Shown here: positions 1 through 7,544 of the stretch, one piece after another
Position numbering within the stretch: position 1 is the first letter of the stretch
How the letters are laid out: the number at the start of each line of letters is the position of its first letter
NCBI RefSeq assembly: GCF_030693485.1
Contig: NZ_JAUYAN010000297.1
Coordinates: 1 to 46,243, forward strand
Direction of reading: 5' to 3'
DNA from: Bradyrhizobium sp.
GTDB taxonomy: Bacteria; Pseudomonadota; Alphaproteobacteria; Rhizobiales; Xanthobacteraceae
Length of the DNA: 46,243 nucleotides
Notes under the pieces: generated by a model
Databases searched by the model: none
Told to the model about the DNA's origin: nothing
What the model saw: the letters and a program-made list of their open reading frames with translations, nothing else
Position numbers and translations under genes: made by a program

Positions 1-168
1 GGGCGCAGGGGCCGGCGCGGGAGCAGGGGCCGGCGCAGCCGCAGCCGCCGGCGCAGCGGCCGTAGCTTGTGGCGCCGCACCCTTGGCGGCGGGAGCCTGC
101 GACCATGCCGCGCCCGTTGCACACAGCGAAACCGCGCCCGCAAAGATCAAACCTGCCGCAATACGCAT
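1..168 (-). CDS. Secreted Ala/Pro-rich protein, N-terminal part only
   Basis: The reading frame begins at an ATG at 168 and runs off the left edge, so only 56 residues are visible. They show a signal peptide (MRIAAGLIFAGAVSL, then a likely cleavage site after AAWSQA) followed by an almost pure Ala/Pro linker with repeated AP units. Linkers of this kind sit between the signal peptide and the folded domain in several rhizobial envelope proteins, for example IalB-like proteins and c-type cytochromes. The folded domain lies outside the window, so no function can be given. Export to the periplasm is inferred from the signal peptide. Confidence 0.6.
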   Translation of the reverse strand, partial: MRIAAGLIFAGAVSLCATGAAWSQAPAAKGAAPQATAAAPAAAAAPAPAPAPAPAP

Positions 169-328
169 CTGAATTTCCCTCAAAATGATCCGGTGTCCCG
201 GGGCTACCGCGATCGCCCGAAACATTTCCTGCCTTGATCATATTAGCTTAGTTGGGCCGGCGCCGCCACGGCAACGGGGTTTTATCCAAACCGCCGATTT
301 GTCGGTCAGGCCGGTTAATTCGCCGGCT

Positions 329-901
329 TCAGGAGTCGGCCAGCGCCCGCGCGATCGCGGTTTTGACCCGGGTATCCGTGGGTGCGACCGACTCGGGAAA
401 GACGTCGGCGATATAGCCGTCGCGGCCAACGAGATATTTGTGGAAGTTCCAGCGCGGAACATCCCTGGGGCGGGCGTCGGCGGCCCATTTGTAGAAGGGA
501 TGGGCATTCGGGCCCTTCACGGTGGCCTTTGCCGCGATCGGAAAGGTCGCGCCATGCTGCTGCGCGGTGTTCGCGGTCTCGGTCGCGCCGCCGGGCTCCT
601 GTCCGCCGAAATCGTTCGAGGGCACGCCCAGTATCATCAGGCCGCGGCCGTGAAACTCCGTCCACAGCTCCTGCAGGCCGGCATATTGCGGGGTGTAGCC
701 GCACAACGAGGCGGTATTGACCACCAGCAGCGGGCGGCCGGCATGATCGGCGAGCCGGATATCGCCGCCCGCCAGCGCCGGAAACGAAAAGGCATAGGCC
801 GTGATCCGGCTGACCGGGGCTTGCGCCGGAGCGCTTCGTGTCGCGTCCGGGGCTGCGATCGCGGCGAGCGCTGCGGTGAGGATGGTCCTGCGGTCGATCA
901 T
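329..901 (-). CDS. Glutathione peroxidase, exported
   Basis: A 190-residue thiol peroxidase of the glutathione peroxidase family, which reduces hydroperoxides. The visible family blocks are LVVNTASLCGYTPQY, with the peroxidatic Cys in place of selenocysteine; GVPSNDFGGQEPG, with the conserved Gln; and RWNFHKYLV, with the conserved Trp and Asn. The chosen start (MIDRRTILTAAL) gives a Tat-like twin-arginine leader ending near RSAPAQA, so the enzyme is probably periplasmic. The start has a GAGAGG ribosome-binding sequence; an in-frame ATG at 916 is possible but overlaps that site. The gene stands alone, 73 bp downstream of the membrane-protein gene on the same strand. Confidence 0.9.
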   Translation of the reverse strand: MIDRRTILTAALAAIAAPDATRSAPAQAPVSRITAYAFSFPALAGGDIRLADHAGRPLLVVNTASLCGYTPQYAGLQELWTEFHGRGLMILGVPSNDFGGQEPGGATETANTAQQHGATFPIAAKATVKGPNAHPFYKWAADARPRDVPRWNFHKYLVGRDGYIADVFPESVAPTDTRVKTAIARALADS

Positions 902-974
902 GGTCACGCCTCTCATGCGAACTGGCCTCGGGCGACGATAGCGCAACCGGCGCACCGCCGCTTTCAACAACCCG

Positions 975-2612
975 TTATGGCCGGACCGGACACCAGGGCA
1001 GCGGCAGCAGTGGCAAATAATGCCGGTTCCATTCGCAGATCGATTGCGGGCCGCTGCGCTTGGTGGCGTATTTGACCGCCTCGGCCTGGCCGACGGCGAT
1101 ATGCAGCACGAACAGGGTCGCGCCGATCGGGTAGGCCCATTTGTGCAGGCGCAGATCGTTCAGCGACTCCAGCAGAACAGCGCAGGCGAGGATCACCAGG
1201 GGATCGGTGAAGATGAAATATTCGGATTTCAATCCGCGGCGCACGGTCAGGGTGTCGATTCCGATGGCGGCCAGCAGCAGCAGCAGGGCCTGAACCGCGG
1301 CCAGTCTTTCGCCGCGCGACCAGGCAAGGATGATGAGCGGGACGATCAGCCACGTCAGAAACATCGCCGGCCGCGGCGACGGATGCAGCACGAAGGTATA
1401 GCGCGCCAGCACCGATCCGATCCCGTTGAGCAGCGACAGCATTCCCCATGGGCCTGACGCGATCTCGGCGTCGGCGGTGCCGGCATCGGCAAACGACAGC
1501 ATCTTCTCCAGTGGATTGGCGACGGCAATGACGTTGCTGGCGCTGTATTCGAAGTTGAGCGCCAGCAGCGCGATCGATGCGCCGGCGGCCATGGCGAACA
1601 TCGACGCCATCGTCTCGGCGACGCTGACGCGCCAGATCGCGGCATAGGCGACCATGCAGCCGCCGGTCAGGATCAGCAGCGCGGCCTGGTAGATGCCGAA
1701 GCGGCCGAGCAGCAAGGGACGGAACTGGGCGGCGTCGAGCAAGGCGCGGTCAAAGCCGGTGGCGATGATCGGCCATGCCGCCGTGACCGCGGCAAGCGCG
1801 GCGGCGGCCGCGACCAGCGCTGCGAGCCAGCGCACGGATGAATCGCGCCAGAACGCCACGCTGGCGCCGGTGGCGCTGCCGAACGGAAGCGTCACGATGG
1901 GCAGCGCGCCGATCAGCAGGATCGCCTGCACCTTGTTCTCAAGGCCGATTACGCACAAGGCAGCCGCCGCCGCCATCGTCAGCGGCCGCGCCCCGCTGGC
2001 GCGGCGTCCGGCCACGATCAGGATCAGCAGCGCGAAGATGACGGGGCAGGCCGCCACCAGTTCGCTGCGCAAAATTCGCGAATGCACGGCGACGCCGCCG
2101 GAGAATGCGAAGGCAAAGGTGGCCAGCATCGCGATCCGCCGGTCGCGCACCACGCAGCGGATCAGGCCGGCGAAAATCAGCACGCAGCCGGTCGCGGTCA
2201 ACAGCGCCAGCACGCGACCGGCGCGAACCGCGCTGGTCATGGCGGCGTCGAAGCCGGCCGTATCCGCGGCCGGCGGCATGGCGGACAGTGTCCAGGCGTC
2301 GAGCAGGCCGATCCCGTGCAGCAGCCGAAACCAGTATTGCACCGAAAGAATGCTGATGTAGGCGGTGTGGTCGAAGAACCGCTGCGGCTTGCCGTCGTTG
2401 AGGACAAGCGCGTTGTAGACCACCATGAAATCCATGTCGGCGTTGCGCCAGTAAATCAGCGCGTAGCCGAACAGAAAAAACGAGACTGCAAGACCGGCGA
2501 CAATGGCTGCCAATCCCCATCGCCAGCCGAGGAAACTGAGCCGGTCAAAGGCGTCAATAGCCGCGACGGTCGGCGGCGCGGTGGTGCGGGCCGGGGTGGG
2601 AAGCTCGTTCAT
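975..2612 (-). CDS. Polytopic membrane protein, GT-C glycosyltransferase-like
   Basis: This 545-residue protein has a short Pro/Thr-rich N-terminus and about ten or more hydrophobic segments, for example around residues 33-53, 130-150, 190-235 and 260-280. After the first membrane segment comes an acidic loop (WRNADMDFMVVYNAL) followed by a Tyr/Asp-rich stretch. That arrangement resembles the first periplasmic loop of GT-C (PMT/ArnT-like) glycosyltransferases, where an Asp is catalytic. No gene-specific motif was recognised, so the enzymatic role is an inference from topology. The gene lies upstream of the glutathione peroxidase gene on the same strand, and could be co-transcribed with it. 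Confidence 0.7.
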   Translation of the reverse strand: MNELPTPARTTAPPTVAAIDAFDRLSFLGWRWGLAAIVAGLAVSFFLFGYALIYWRNADMDFMVVYNALVLNDGKPQRFFDHTAYISILSVQYWFRLLHGIGLLDAWTLSAMPPAADTAGFDAAMTSAVRAGRVLALLTATGCVLIFAGLIRCVVRDRRIAMLATFAFAFSGGVAVHSRILRSELVAACPVIFALLILIVAGRRASGARPLTMAAAAALCVIGLENKVQAILLIGALPIVTLPFGSATGASVAFWRDSSVRWLAALVAAAAALAAVTAAWPIIATGFDRALLDAAQFRPLLLGRFGIYQAALLILTGGCMVAYAAIWRVSVAETMASMFAMAAGASIALLALNFEYSASNVIAVANPLEKMLSFADAGTADAEIASGPWGMLSLLNGIGSVLARYTFVLHPSPRPAMFLTWLIVPLIILAWSRGERLAAVQALLLLLAAIGIDTLTVRRGLKSEYFIFTDPLVILACAVLLESLNDLRLHKWAYPIGATLFVLHIAVGQAEAVKYATKRSGPQSICEWNRHYLPLLPLPWCPVRP

Positions 2613-2683
2613 GCCGGCGGTCTTAGCTCAGCCGCCACCGCAAAGCGATGGCGGCGCAACAGTCGGGATTGCCTTAGATCCGC

Positions 2684-4471
2684 TCAGCGCAGCGGAACGA
2701 TGAAATCGGTGCCTTCGCCGGTTTCGCCGCCCTGGTTGATGCCGTGGTCGGACACCACGATCGAGCCGCCGGTGCTGAGCGCCTCGGCGATGCGGGCCAT
2801 GGCATCCGGTGGAATCGTGATGCGGTCCAGCGCCTCGGCCGGGCTGTTCGGCGCCGGCAAGGGCTGCTTCATTTCGGCCGGCACGACGCCTGCGATCTTG
2901 CGCCGCCGCAACGAGCGCTCGTCGTCGTCGTCGTTCTTCTGCGCGTTGCGCGCCGCGACCGGCAGCGAGACCACCGACCAGCGCAGCGCGTTGGCGTCGT
3001 CCTTGTCGACCTCCGCCGTGAACACATGGGTGCCGAGCAGGCGCTCGCTCGGCGCGATCGTCACGGGCACATCGAACAGCGGCTTGAAATTTTCCCGCAC
3101 GTAGAGCTTGCCGTCCTTGCGGCTGACCAACACCGCGATCCGGCCGGCAGGCTTCGGCGGCTCGGGCTTTGCCACCACCGCCTTCTCGGCGTTCGGCAGG
3201 CGGGTCTGGTCCTTGTCCACCTCGGGAGCGGCTGGACGGGCATCGGTCGTCGCGGTGACGCTGTCGCCGGATGTATCGCTGGCCGCGTCTGCAGTCTTTT
3301 CCGCAGTGTTGGGCTCCTCGACTTTCGGCGTCTGCTCGGCTTTCGCCTCGAGCGTTGCTTCGTCCGGCTTCGCGCCTTCGGCTGCTTGTGCTTCGGCCGT
3401 TACCGAAGTGCTGCTTGCTTCCGCCGAAACCGCGGGCTGATCCGGTTTCATTTCGGCTTTGTCGGCGGCTTCGGTGTCGGAAGGCTTGATTTCGGCGACC
3501 ACCGATTCCGTCGCCTTGCTTTCCGTCGGCGCGACCTCGGACGAAGCCGCGGCTTCGGGTTTTGTCTCATCGGCGCCGCGCCGCGGCGCGCTGTCGGAAA
3601 TATTGGCAGCGGATGACGAGGCATCGGACATCGTGACCGGCGCGCTGGTTGCGCCGCTGGCGTCCGCGGTGCGGGTGTGGTGGCGCCTGGAACTGGAGTC
3701 GGGCTGGACGCCCTCGTGCCCGGCGCTCGACCGGAGTTCGTGGCGTGCTTCCGCAGTCGCAGACCTGGACGCCGAACCGGCGTCGGTGGCCTTGTCGCCC
3801 TTCATGGCCGGCGGCGCATCCGGGTTGGGCTCGATGGTGACCGTCGGCTGTGGCTGCGGCGCGACCTTCTGTTCGGCGAGCAGGGGATGCGCGAACCTGG
3901 CCGGGGTTATCTCGCCTGGCGTGATGACGACCCGTGCGCCCATCTTGGTCCAGTTCCAGATCCGCGCGGCGAACGCCATCGGCATGCGGATGCAGCCATG
4001 CGACGCCGGGTAGCCCGGCAGTGCGCCGGCATGCATTGCGATGCCCGACCAGGTGATCCGCTGCATGAACGGCATCGGCGCGCCGCTATAGATGTTGGAA
4101 TGGTGCAGCTTGTGTTTCTGAATGATGCTGAAGACGCCGGTCGGGGTCGGATGGCCCTTCATGCCCGTGGAGATCGGCGTTTCCGCGAAAAATCCGTTGG
4201 CGTCGTAGACTTTGAGGGTTTGCCGCTCGATCGAGATCGCGATGATTACCGGGCCCTGCGGTTTGACCGAATCCTTCGGTGCCTGAATGACCTTCTTGGC
4301 CTGATGCGGGCGAGGCCGCTGCTGCGCTGGCGCGGGCCGGCTTTGGAAATAGCCGGGCTCGTAATCCGGCATGTAGTACCGGGAGGCTTCGGCAGGGGAA
4401 GCCAGGCCGAAAGCGCCTGCCGTCGTCAGAACCGCAACTTGCCAAAACCGTTCGGTCGCAATGCCTGCCAT
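2684..4471 (-). CDS. L,D-transpeptidase (YkuD) with long Ala/Glu/Thr linker and C-terminal domain
   Basis: A peptidoglycan L,D-transpeptidase that forms 3-3 cross-links or attaches proteins to the wall in the periplasm. From the ATG at 4471 it has 595 residues: a signal peptide ending near SPAEA, a Pro/Gln-rich stretch, and a YkuD domain at about residues 70-190. The YkuD signature is HAGALPGYPASHGCIRMP, with the nucleophilic Cys near residue 160. A roughly 230-residue low-complexity Ala/Glu/Lys/Thr region follows, then a C-terminal domain starting at GRIAVLVSRKDGKLYVR. That domain resembles a degenerate second YkuD-type fold without an SHGC motif. An in-frame ATG at 4501 is an alternative start. 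The protein is much longer than the usual 160-350 residues of the family. Confidence 0.88.
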   Translation of the reverse strand: MAGIATERFWQVAVLTTAGAFGLASPAEASRYYMPDYEPGYFQSRPAPAQQRPRPHQAKKVIQAPKDSVKPQGPVIIAISIERQTLKVYDANGFFAETPISTGMKGHPTPTGVFSIIQKHKLHHSNIYSGAPMPFMQRITWSGIAMHAGALPGYPASHGCIRMPMAFAARIWNWTKMGARVVITPGEITPARFAHPLLAEQKVAPQPQPTVTIEPNPDAPPAMKGDKATDAGSASRSATAEARHELRSSAGHEGVQPDSSSRRHHTRTADASGATSAPVTMSDASSSAANISDSAPRRGADETKPEAAASSEVAPTESKATESVVAEIKPSDTEAADKAEMKPDQPAVSAEASSTSVTAEAQAAEGAKPDEATLEAKAEQTPKVEEPNTAEKTADAASDTSGDSVTATTDARPAAPEVDKDQTRLPNAEKAVVAKPEPPKPAGRIAVLVSRKDGKLYVRENFKPLFDVPVTIAPSERLLGTHVFTAEVDKDDANALRWSVVSLPVAARNAQKNDDDDERSLRRRKIAGVVPAEMKQPLPAPNSPAEALDRITIPPDAMARIAEALSTGGSIVVSDHGINQGGETGEGTDFIVPLR

Positions 4472-4718
4472 AGAAATCCGATGCCCGTCCACGCGCAACA
4501 TCCTCGAATCCAGCCCTCGGAAGTCTAATTGTCGCAGAGCCGCAACACGTTCACCAGCACAGGCCTTGTGCAGCCTGCGGATTTCGCCCCGAGCGTAGCA
4601 AAAAAGCCTCACATTCGGTTAAAGGGCCGCGGTCGGTTGGGTACCACCGAGAGTACCGTCATGCCTTCCGGCGGAGCCTCGGCGCACCTACATGGATAGA
4701 AACCGCACGGAGATTTCG

Positions 4719-5270
4719 ATGACATTCCAGGCCTTCAGCCAGCACGACGCCAGATGGAGGATTGGGGCCTTGTTGGCGTTGGCCATCGCGTCGCTAGGGC
4801 TCGCCGTACCGGCCTACGCCGCCGACGAGCCGGACCTGATCTTCCGCCGCTCGACCGTGTTCAAATGGCTCAGCCCCAACGACAAGCTGGCGACCTATGG
4901 CGTCGACGACCCCGAGGTCGAGGGGGTGTCCTGCCATTTCACGGTACCGGAGAAGGGCGGCTACAAGGGCTGGCTCGGACTGGCCGAGGAAGTCTCTGAC
5001 ATTTCATTGGCATGCCGCCAGATTGGTCCAATCCGCTTCAAGGCCAAGTCGGAACAGGGCGAAGACATGTTCCGGCAGCGCCGATCGTTGTTCTTCAAGA
5101 AGATGCAGATCGTCCGCGGCTGCGACGCCAAACGGAATGTGCTGGTCTATATGGTCTATTCGGACCGGATCATCGAAGGGTCGCCGAAGAATTCGACTTC
5201 TTCCGTTCCGATCATGCCGTGGGGCGCCGGCGACGCCGCGGTTCAGAAATGCGGCGAGTTCATCCAATGA
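4719..5270 (+). CDS. creA: CreA family protein
   Basis: A 183-residue exported protein of the CreA family, whose members are conserved in proteobacteria but have no settled biochemical role. The signal peptide (hydrophobic GALLALAIASLGLAV, cleavage after AYA) is followed by family hallmarks: VFKWLSPNDKL, a DDPEVEGVSCHF block, DISLACRQIGPI and the C-terminal half with VLVYMVYSDRIIEGSPKNS. Three conserved Cys residues are present. The ATG at 4719 is preferred over an in-frame ATG at 4692 because a GGAG sequence sits six bases upstream. The gene is divergent from the L,D-transpeptidase gene, so both promoters lie between 4472 and 4718. Confidence 0.88.
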   Translation: MTFQAFSQHDARWRIGALLALAIASLGLAVPAYAADEPDLIFRRSTVFKWLSPNDKLATYGVDDPEVEGVSCHFTVPEKGGYKGWLGLAEEVSDISLACRQIGPIRFKAKSEQGEDMFRQRRSLFFKKMQIVRGCDAKRNVLVYMVYSDRIIEGSPKNSTSSVPIMPWGAGDAAVQKCGEFIQ

Positions 5271-5290
5271 GCCGGAGCTGAATCGGGATT

Positions 5291-5581
5291 CTACGGCTTG
5301 GCCGGAGGGCCAGGCTTCGCCGGCCTGGGTCGCACCCATGGTTCGGAGCCGGCCATGGGGTCACGGCAGCCCACCAGCTGGACGAATTTTTGCGGCGTCG
5401 AGGTGTTGCCGCTGTCGCAGCCTTGCTGTGACATGGCGCCACAATTTGCCGACCGCTTTATCCTGACGGTATTGGGCGCTTCGAACCGTCGTTTGGCAGC
5501 GCCGTCCGTTCCAGCCAGTCTTTCGGTCACCGGCTGGCCGGGGTTGCTGGCCGCGGTGTTGTCAACATCGACGTTGCCCAC
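5291..5581 (-). CDS. Hypothetical small protein, tentative
   Basis: A 96-residue frame starting at GTG 5581 with a possible AAAGGA ribosome-binding sequence. The product is hydrophilic, has two Cys residues in the SANCGAMSQQGCDSG segment and ends in a Pro/Lys-rich tail (RPRPAKPGPPAKP). No signal peptide or membrane segment is present and no family was recognised. The opposite strand is also open across most of this stretch (5298-5642), so the coding strand is uncertain. I favour the minus frame because of its balanced composition and Cys spacing, but it may be non-coding. Confidence 0.35.
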   Translation of the reverse strand: MGNVDVDNTAASNPGQPVTERLAGTDGAAKRRFEAPNTVRIKRSANCGAMSQQGCDSGNTSTPQKFVQLVGCRDPMAGSEPWVRPRPAKPGPPAKP

Positions 5582-5744
5582 GACTGCTATCCTTTGCCTG
5601 ATTTTACGTCACAACGCGCAGCCACTTCGAAAGGTTGCATGACGTTGATGTGAGTCGGTGGCCGCGTGACTTCGGTTCAGGTTCGTCGCGCCGCGCAAGA
5701 AGCGATCAGGAAACTTCAGAGAGCTTTTTCCACCAGAGAAAGAT

Positions 5745-5776
5745 TAAAAAATCGCCCGGGGGTTTCGAACCCGGGC
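5745..5776 (-). terminator. Rho-independent terminator reading leftwards
   Basis: On the minus strand a perfect 7-bp GCCCGGG/CCCGGGC stem with a 9-base loop is followed two bases later by six consecutive T. On the plus strand the same stem lacks a T-run. No minus-strand gene is recognised between here and 6971, so the transcript it would end is unknown. Confidence 0.45.
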
Positions 5777-5838
5777 TTCTTGAACCCGATCGGTTTTGCC
5801 GGCGTCTGAGCGTGACAGATGCCTGGTGGAGAAGTCCG

Positions 5839-6000
5839 ATGCGAGCCTTCAGCTATATCATCGTCCTTGTGCTCGCCCTGACCGGACCCTCGCTGGCCGG
5901 CTCGGCCGATCGCGACGTGCCGGGGGTCGGCACCTTCGTGTATTGCGGATCGCCCGTCATGACCCCGGCGCCGGAGCTTTTGGCTGACCTCAGCCAGTGA
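5839..6000 (+). CDS. Small secreted protein, copy 1 of a tandem pair
   Basis: A 53-residue product with a clear signal peptide (MRAFSYIIVLVLALTGPSLA) that leaves a mature peptide of about 33 residues beginning GSADRDVPGVGTFVY. The block PGVGTFVYCGSP is shared, with few changes, with the product of 6255-6428, so the two are paralogues. Only one Cys is present. The ATG is preceded by a GGTGGAGAAG ribosome-binding sequence about seven bases upstream. The leader region contains a GC-rich hairpin at 5754-5776. I recognise no family. Export is inferred from the leader, and the conserved core suggests that it is a real gene despite its length. Confidence 0.6.
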   Translation: MRAFSYIIVLVLALTGPSLAGSADRDVPGVGTFVYCGSPVMTPAPELLADLSQ

Positions 6001-6101
6001 ACGACTGACCCGCTGAATGACGGCAGCAGGGCGCCATCTGGGGTCCCGGAGCGACCGGTTCAGCCAAACCCATTCGACTGAATTTATTGAATTTTTCGGA
6101 C

Positions 6102-6157
6102 AATTGTTTCGTCGCATGCCCAGTGACGAAACAATTCTACCGGGCGACGAAACCATT
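6102..6157. promoter_or_regulatory. Three-copy 12-bp dyad and direct repeat, probable operator
   Basis: A perfect 12-bp inverted repeat, AATTGTTTCGTC (6102-6113) and GACGAAACAATT (6125-6136), is followed by a third near-identical copy, GACGAAACCATT, at 6146-6157. The third copy starts 21 bp, about two helical turns, after the second. There is no T-run, so it is not an ordinary terminator. Its place about 100 bp upstream of the second small secreted gene suggests a binding site for a dimeric regulator. The regulator is unknown. Confidence 0.45.
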
Positions 6158-6254
6158 TCCCGCTTTTGGCGCAGACATCCGGAAACAACGGATGGTTATC
6201 AGTCTGCCAACGAAGCGGCGAGCAGCGCCGGCAGGCCAAACCGGAGACAAGTCA

Positions 6255-6428
6255 ATGCGGACCCTGAGCTTCATCCTCGCTGTCGCCTTCGTGCTCGCGG
6301 GCCCCTCCATGGCCGGATCGTCCGAAAACAGGATGCCAGGCATCGGCACTTTCGCCTATAACGGCGCGCCGATCGCTGCGGCTTCCCAGGCTGCCGGTCT
6401 TCAGACCATCGTCGTTGCAGCCCGCTGA
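6255..6428 (+). CDS. Small secreted protein, copy 2 of a tandem pair
   Basis: A 57-residue paralogue of the 5839-6000 product. It has the signal peptide MRTLSFILAVAFVLAGPSMA and then a mature region beginning GSSENRMPGIGTFAYNGAP, where PGIGTFAYNGAP matches PGVGTFVYCGSP of copy 1. The mature peptide has no Cys, so the single Cys of copy 1 is not conserved. A GGAGACAAG sequence upstream is a plausible ribosome-binding site. The two copies are 254 bp apart with a repeated regulatory motif between them, which suggests a duplication followed by separate control. Function is unknown. Confidence 0.6.
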   Translation: MRTLSFILAVAFVLAGPSMAGSSENRMPGIGTFAYNGAPIAAASQAAGLQTIVVAAR

Positions 6429-6471
6429 GGCGGTGCAAAGCCCACAAAGAAAGTTGCCGGTAAAGGCCATC

Positions 6472-6900
6472 ATGCTTTTTCGTTTCAGTTCAGCTGCGAT
6501 CGTCGCCTCCGCCCTCCTGATGGGGGCGGCACAGGCCCAGGTCGCGCAGCTTCAGACACCCCAGCTTCAAGCACCCCAGGCTCCGCAGCTTCAACTTCAG
6601 CGGGTTCGTTCGTTGTTGAAGATGCCCGATCCGCGCGGCGAGTTCGTGCGCCTGTGCGCCCCCCACATGGTGGGACGCTGGGCGCATCCGGAGTCGGTAT
6701 GCAGCTGCCTGCACGACTACGCCGCCGCGACCGTCGAAGACACCGACCTGCGCGAAGCGCTGCTGCGCGGCATCAGCGAGACCGGGGTGCCGACCATCGA
6801 GACCGACTGGGTGCCGCCGTCGAAACAATCCCAGATCAGTGCAACCTTCACCAGGATTGCGAAGCCGACCCTGCAGTGCATGTTCGAGCCGGCGGGCTGA
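6472..6900 (+). CDS. Hypothetical periplasmic protein with Gln/Pro repeat
   Basis: A 142-residue product with a signal peptide (MLFRFSSAAIVASALLMGAAQA) and then a Gln/Leu/Pro repeat built from LQTPQLQAPQ-type units. The folded part, about 95 residues, contains four Cys: LCAPHMV, two in ESVCSCLHDY, and one near the C-terminus (LQCMFEPAG). The order suggests two disulfides. No family was recognised, though short Cys-containing periplasmic proteins of this size are common in Bradyrhizobium. The ATG at 6472 has an AAAGG sequence five bases upstream. The gene follows the second small secreted gene on the same strand and is closed by a terminator at 6927-6950. Confidence 0.7.
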   Translation: MLFRFSSAAIVASALLMGAAQAQVAQLQTPQLQAPQAPQLQLQRVRSLLKMPDPRGEFVRLCAPHMVGRWAHPESVCSCLHDYAAATVEDTDLREALLRGISETGVPTIETDWVPPSKQSQISATFTRIAKPTLQCMFEPAG

Positions 6901-6926
6901 CAATCTCGAGCTTTTGAAATTGAAAC

Positions 6927-6950
6927 AGCCGGTTCACGAGGCCGGTTTTT
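6927..6950 (+). terminator. Rho-independent terminator
   Basis: AGCCGG pairs with CCGGTT (six pairs including one G-T) around a 9-base loop and runs directly into a T-run. It lies 27 bp after the stop of 6472-6900. Confidence 0.55.
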
Positions 6951-6970
6951 CGCGCGACGGCTAGCCGCGT

Positions 6971-7231
6971 CTATCGCGTCTTCGTCCCGAGCCGCGGAAT
7001 GCATTTTTTTACCGCGACGATTCCGGTTGACGTCATCCGGGAACCGGAGACTTCCTTGATCTGCCCGGCGGGGCAGGAGCCGTCATCGACCAGGATGCGC
7101 TGGCCTAAGCGCAGATTGACGATGTCCTGCTCGCGCGCGACTTGCTGCGCCATCGCCGATGGCGCCAGCGCGCACAGCGCCAAACACGCGCCCAGTCCGA
7201 TCCAGCAACGCCTGATGTGCTGACGTTTCAT
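6971..7231 (-). CDS. DUF6719-like small exported protein
   Basis: An 86-residue product with a signal peptide (hydrophobic WIGLGACLALCALAP, cleavage after SAMA). The mature domain of about 55 residues reads REQDIVNLRLGQRILVDDG, then GSCPAGQIKEVSGSRMTS and VAVKKCIPR. The two Cys probably form a disulfide. This pattern matches, from memory, the DUF6719 family of short rhizobial proteins, whose role is unknown. The start is ambiguous between ATG 7231 and ATG 7243; the first gives a more standard leader. The gene is 18 bp downstream of the small membrane protein gene 7250-7402 and is probably in the same transcript. Confidence 0.7.
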   Translation of the reverse strand: MKRQHIRRCWIGLGACLALCALAPSAMAQQVAREQDIVNLRLGQRILVDDGSCPAGQIKEVSGSRMTSTGIVAVKKCIPRLGTKTR

Positions 7232-7249
7232 GGCCGCACCCATCCCGTC

Positions 7250-7402
7250 TCACTTGCTCTGGATTTTCAGTCCGCCCGGGCCGACATTGATCTGCACGCC
7301 GTCCGGTTTCTTTTTGGCCTCGTAAAGGCTGTAGCCGAGCACGCCTACCGCGACGATCAGCGCGCCGATGATGAGGAACATGAGATTGCGGTTGCCGGAC
7401 AT
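7250..7402 (-). CDS. Small single-span membrane protein
   Basis: A 50-residue product with one membrane segment (LMFLIIGALIVAVGVLGYSL) and a short basic and hydrophilic tail ending VQINVGPGGLKIQSK. The ATG at 7402 was chosen because GGAG lies seven bases upstream; the frame stays open 33 bases further. Proteins of this shape are widespread and unnamed in Bradyrhizobium. It is the first gene of a probable two-gene unit with the DUF6719-like gene. The Gly-containing amphipathic tail could lie on the membrane or bind a partner, but nothing in the sequence shows which. Confidence 0.65.
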   Translation of the reverse strand: MSGNRNLMFLIIGALIVAVGVLGYSLYEAKKKPDGVQINVGPGGLKIQSK

Positions 7403-7544
7403 CTGGAATCTCCATGGGAGCGCATTTCCGCGCACTCTATTGACGCGCTTGCGATTCTGAAAGCGATCAAAAACGTCTGCACATCAGGGCAAAGTATGGT
7501 TTGATCGGCAGAGTTCCATCGAACCGCTGCTGCAGGGAGTAACC

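Noticed and set aside
5754..5776. tRNA T-arm-like sequence (GGTTTCGAACCC)
   Set aside because: No acceptor, D or anticodon arms can be built around it; a terminator hairpin explains it better.
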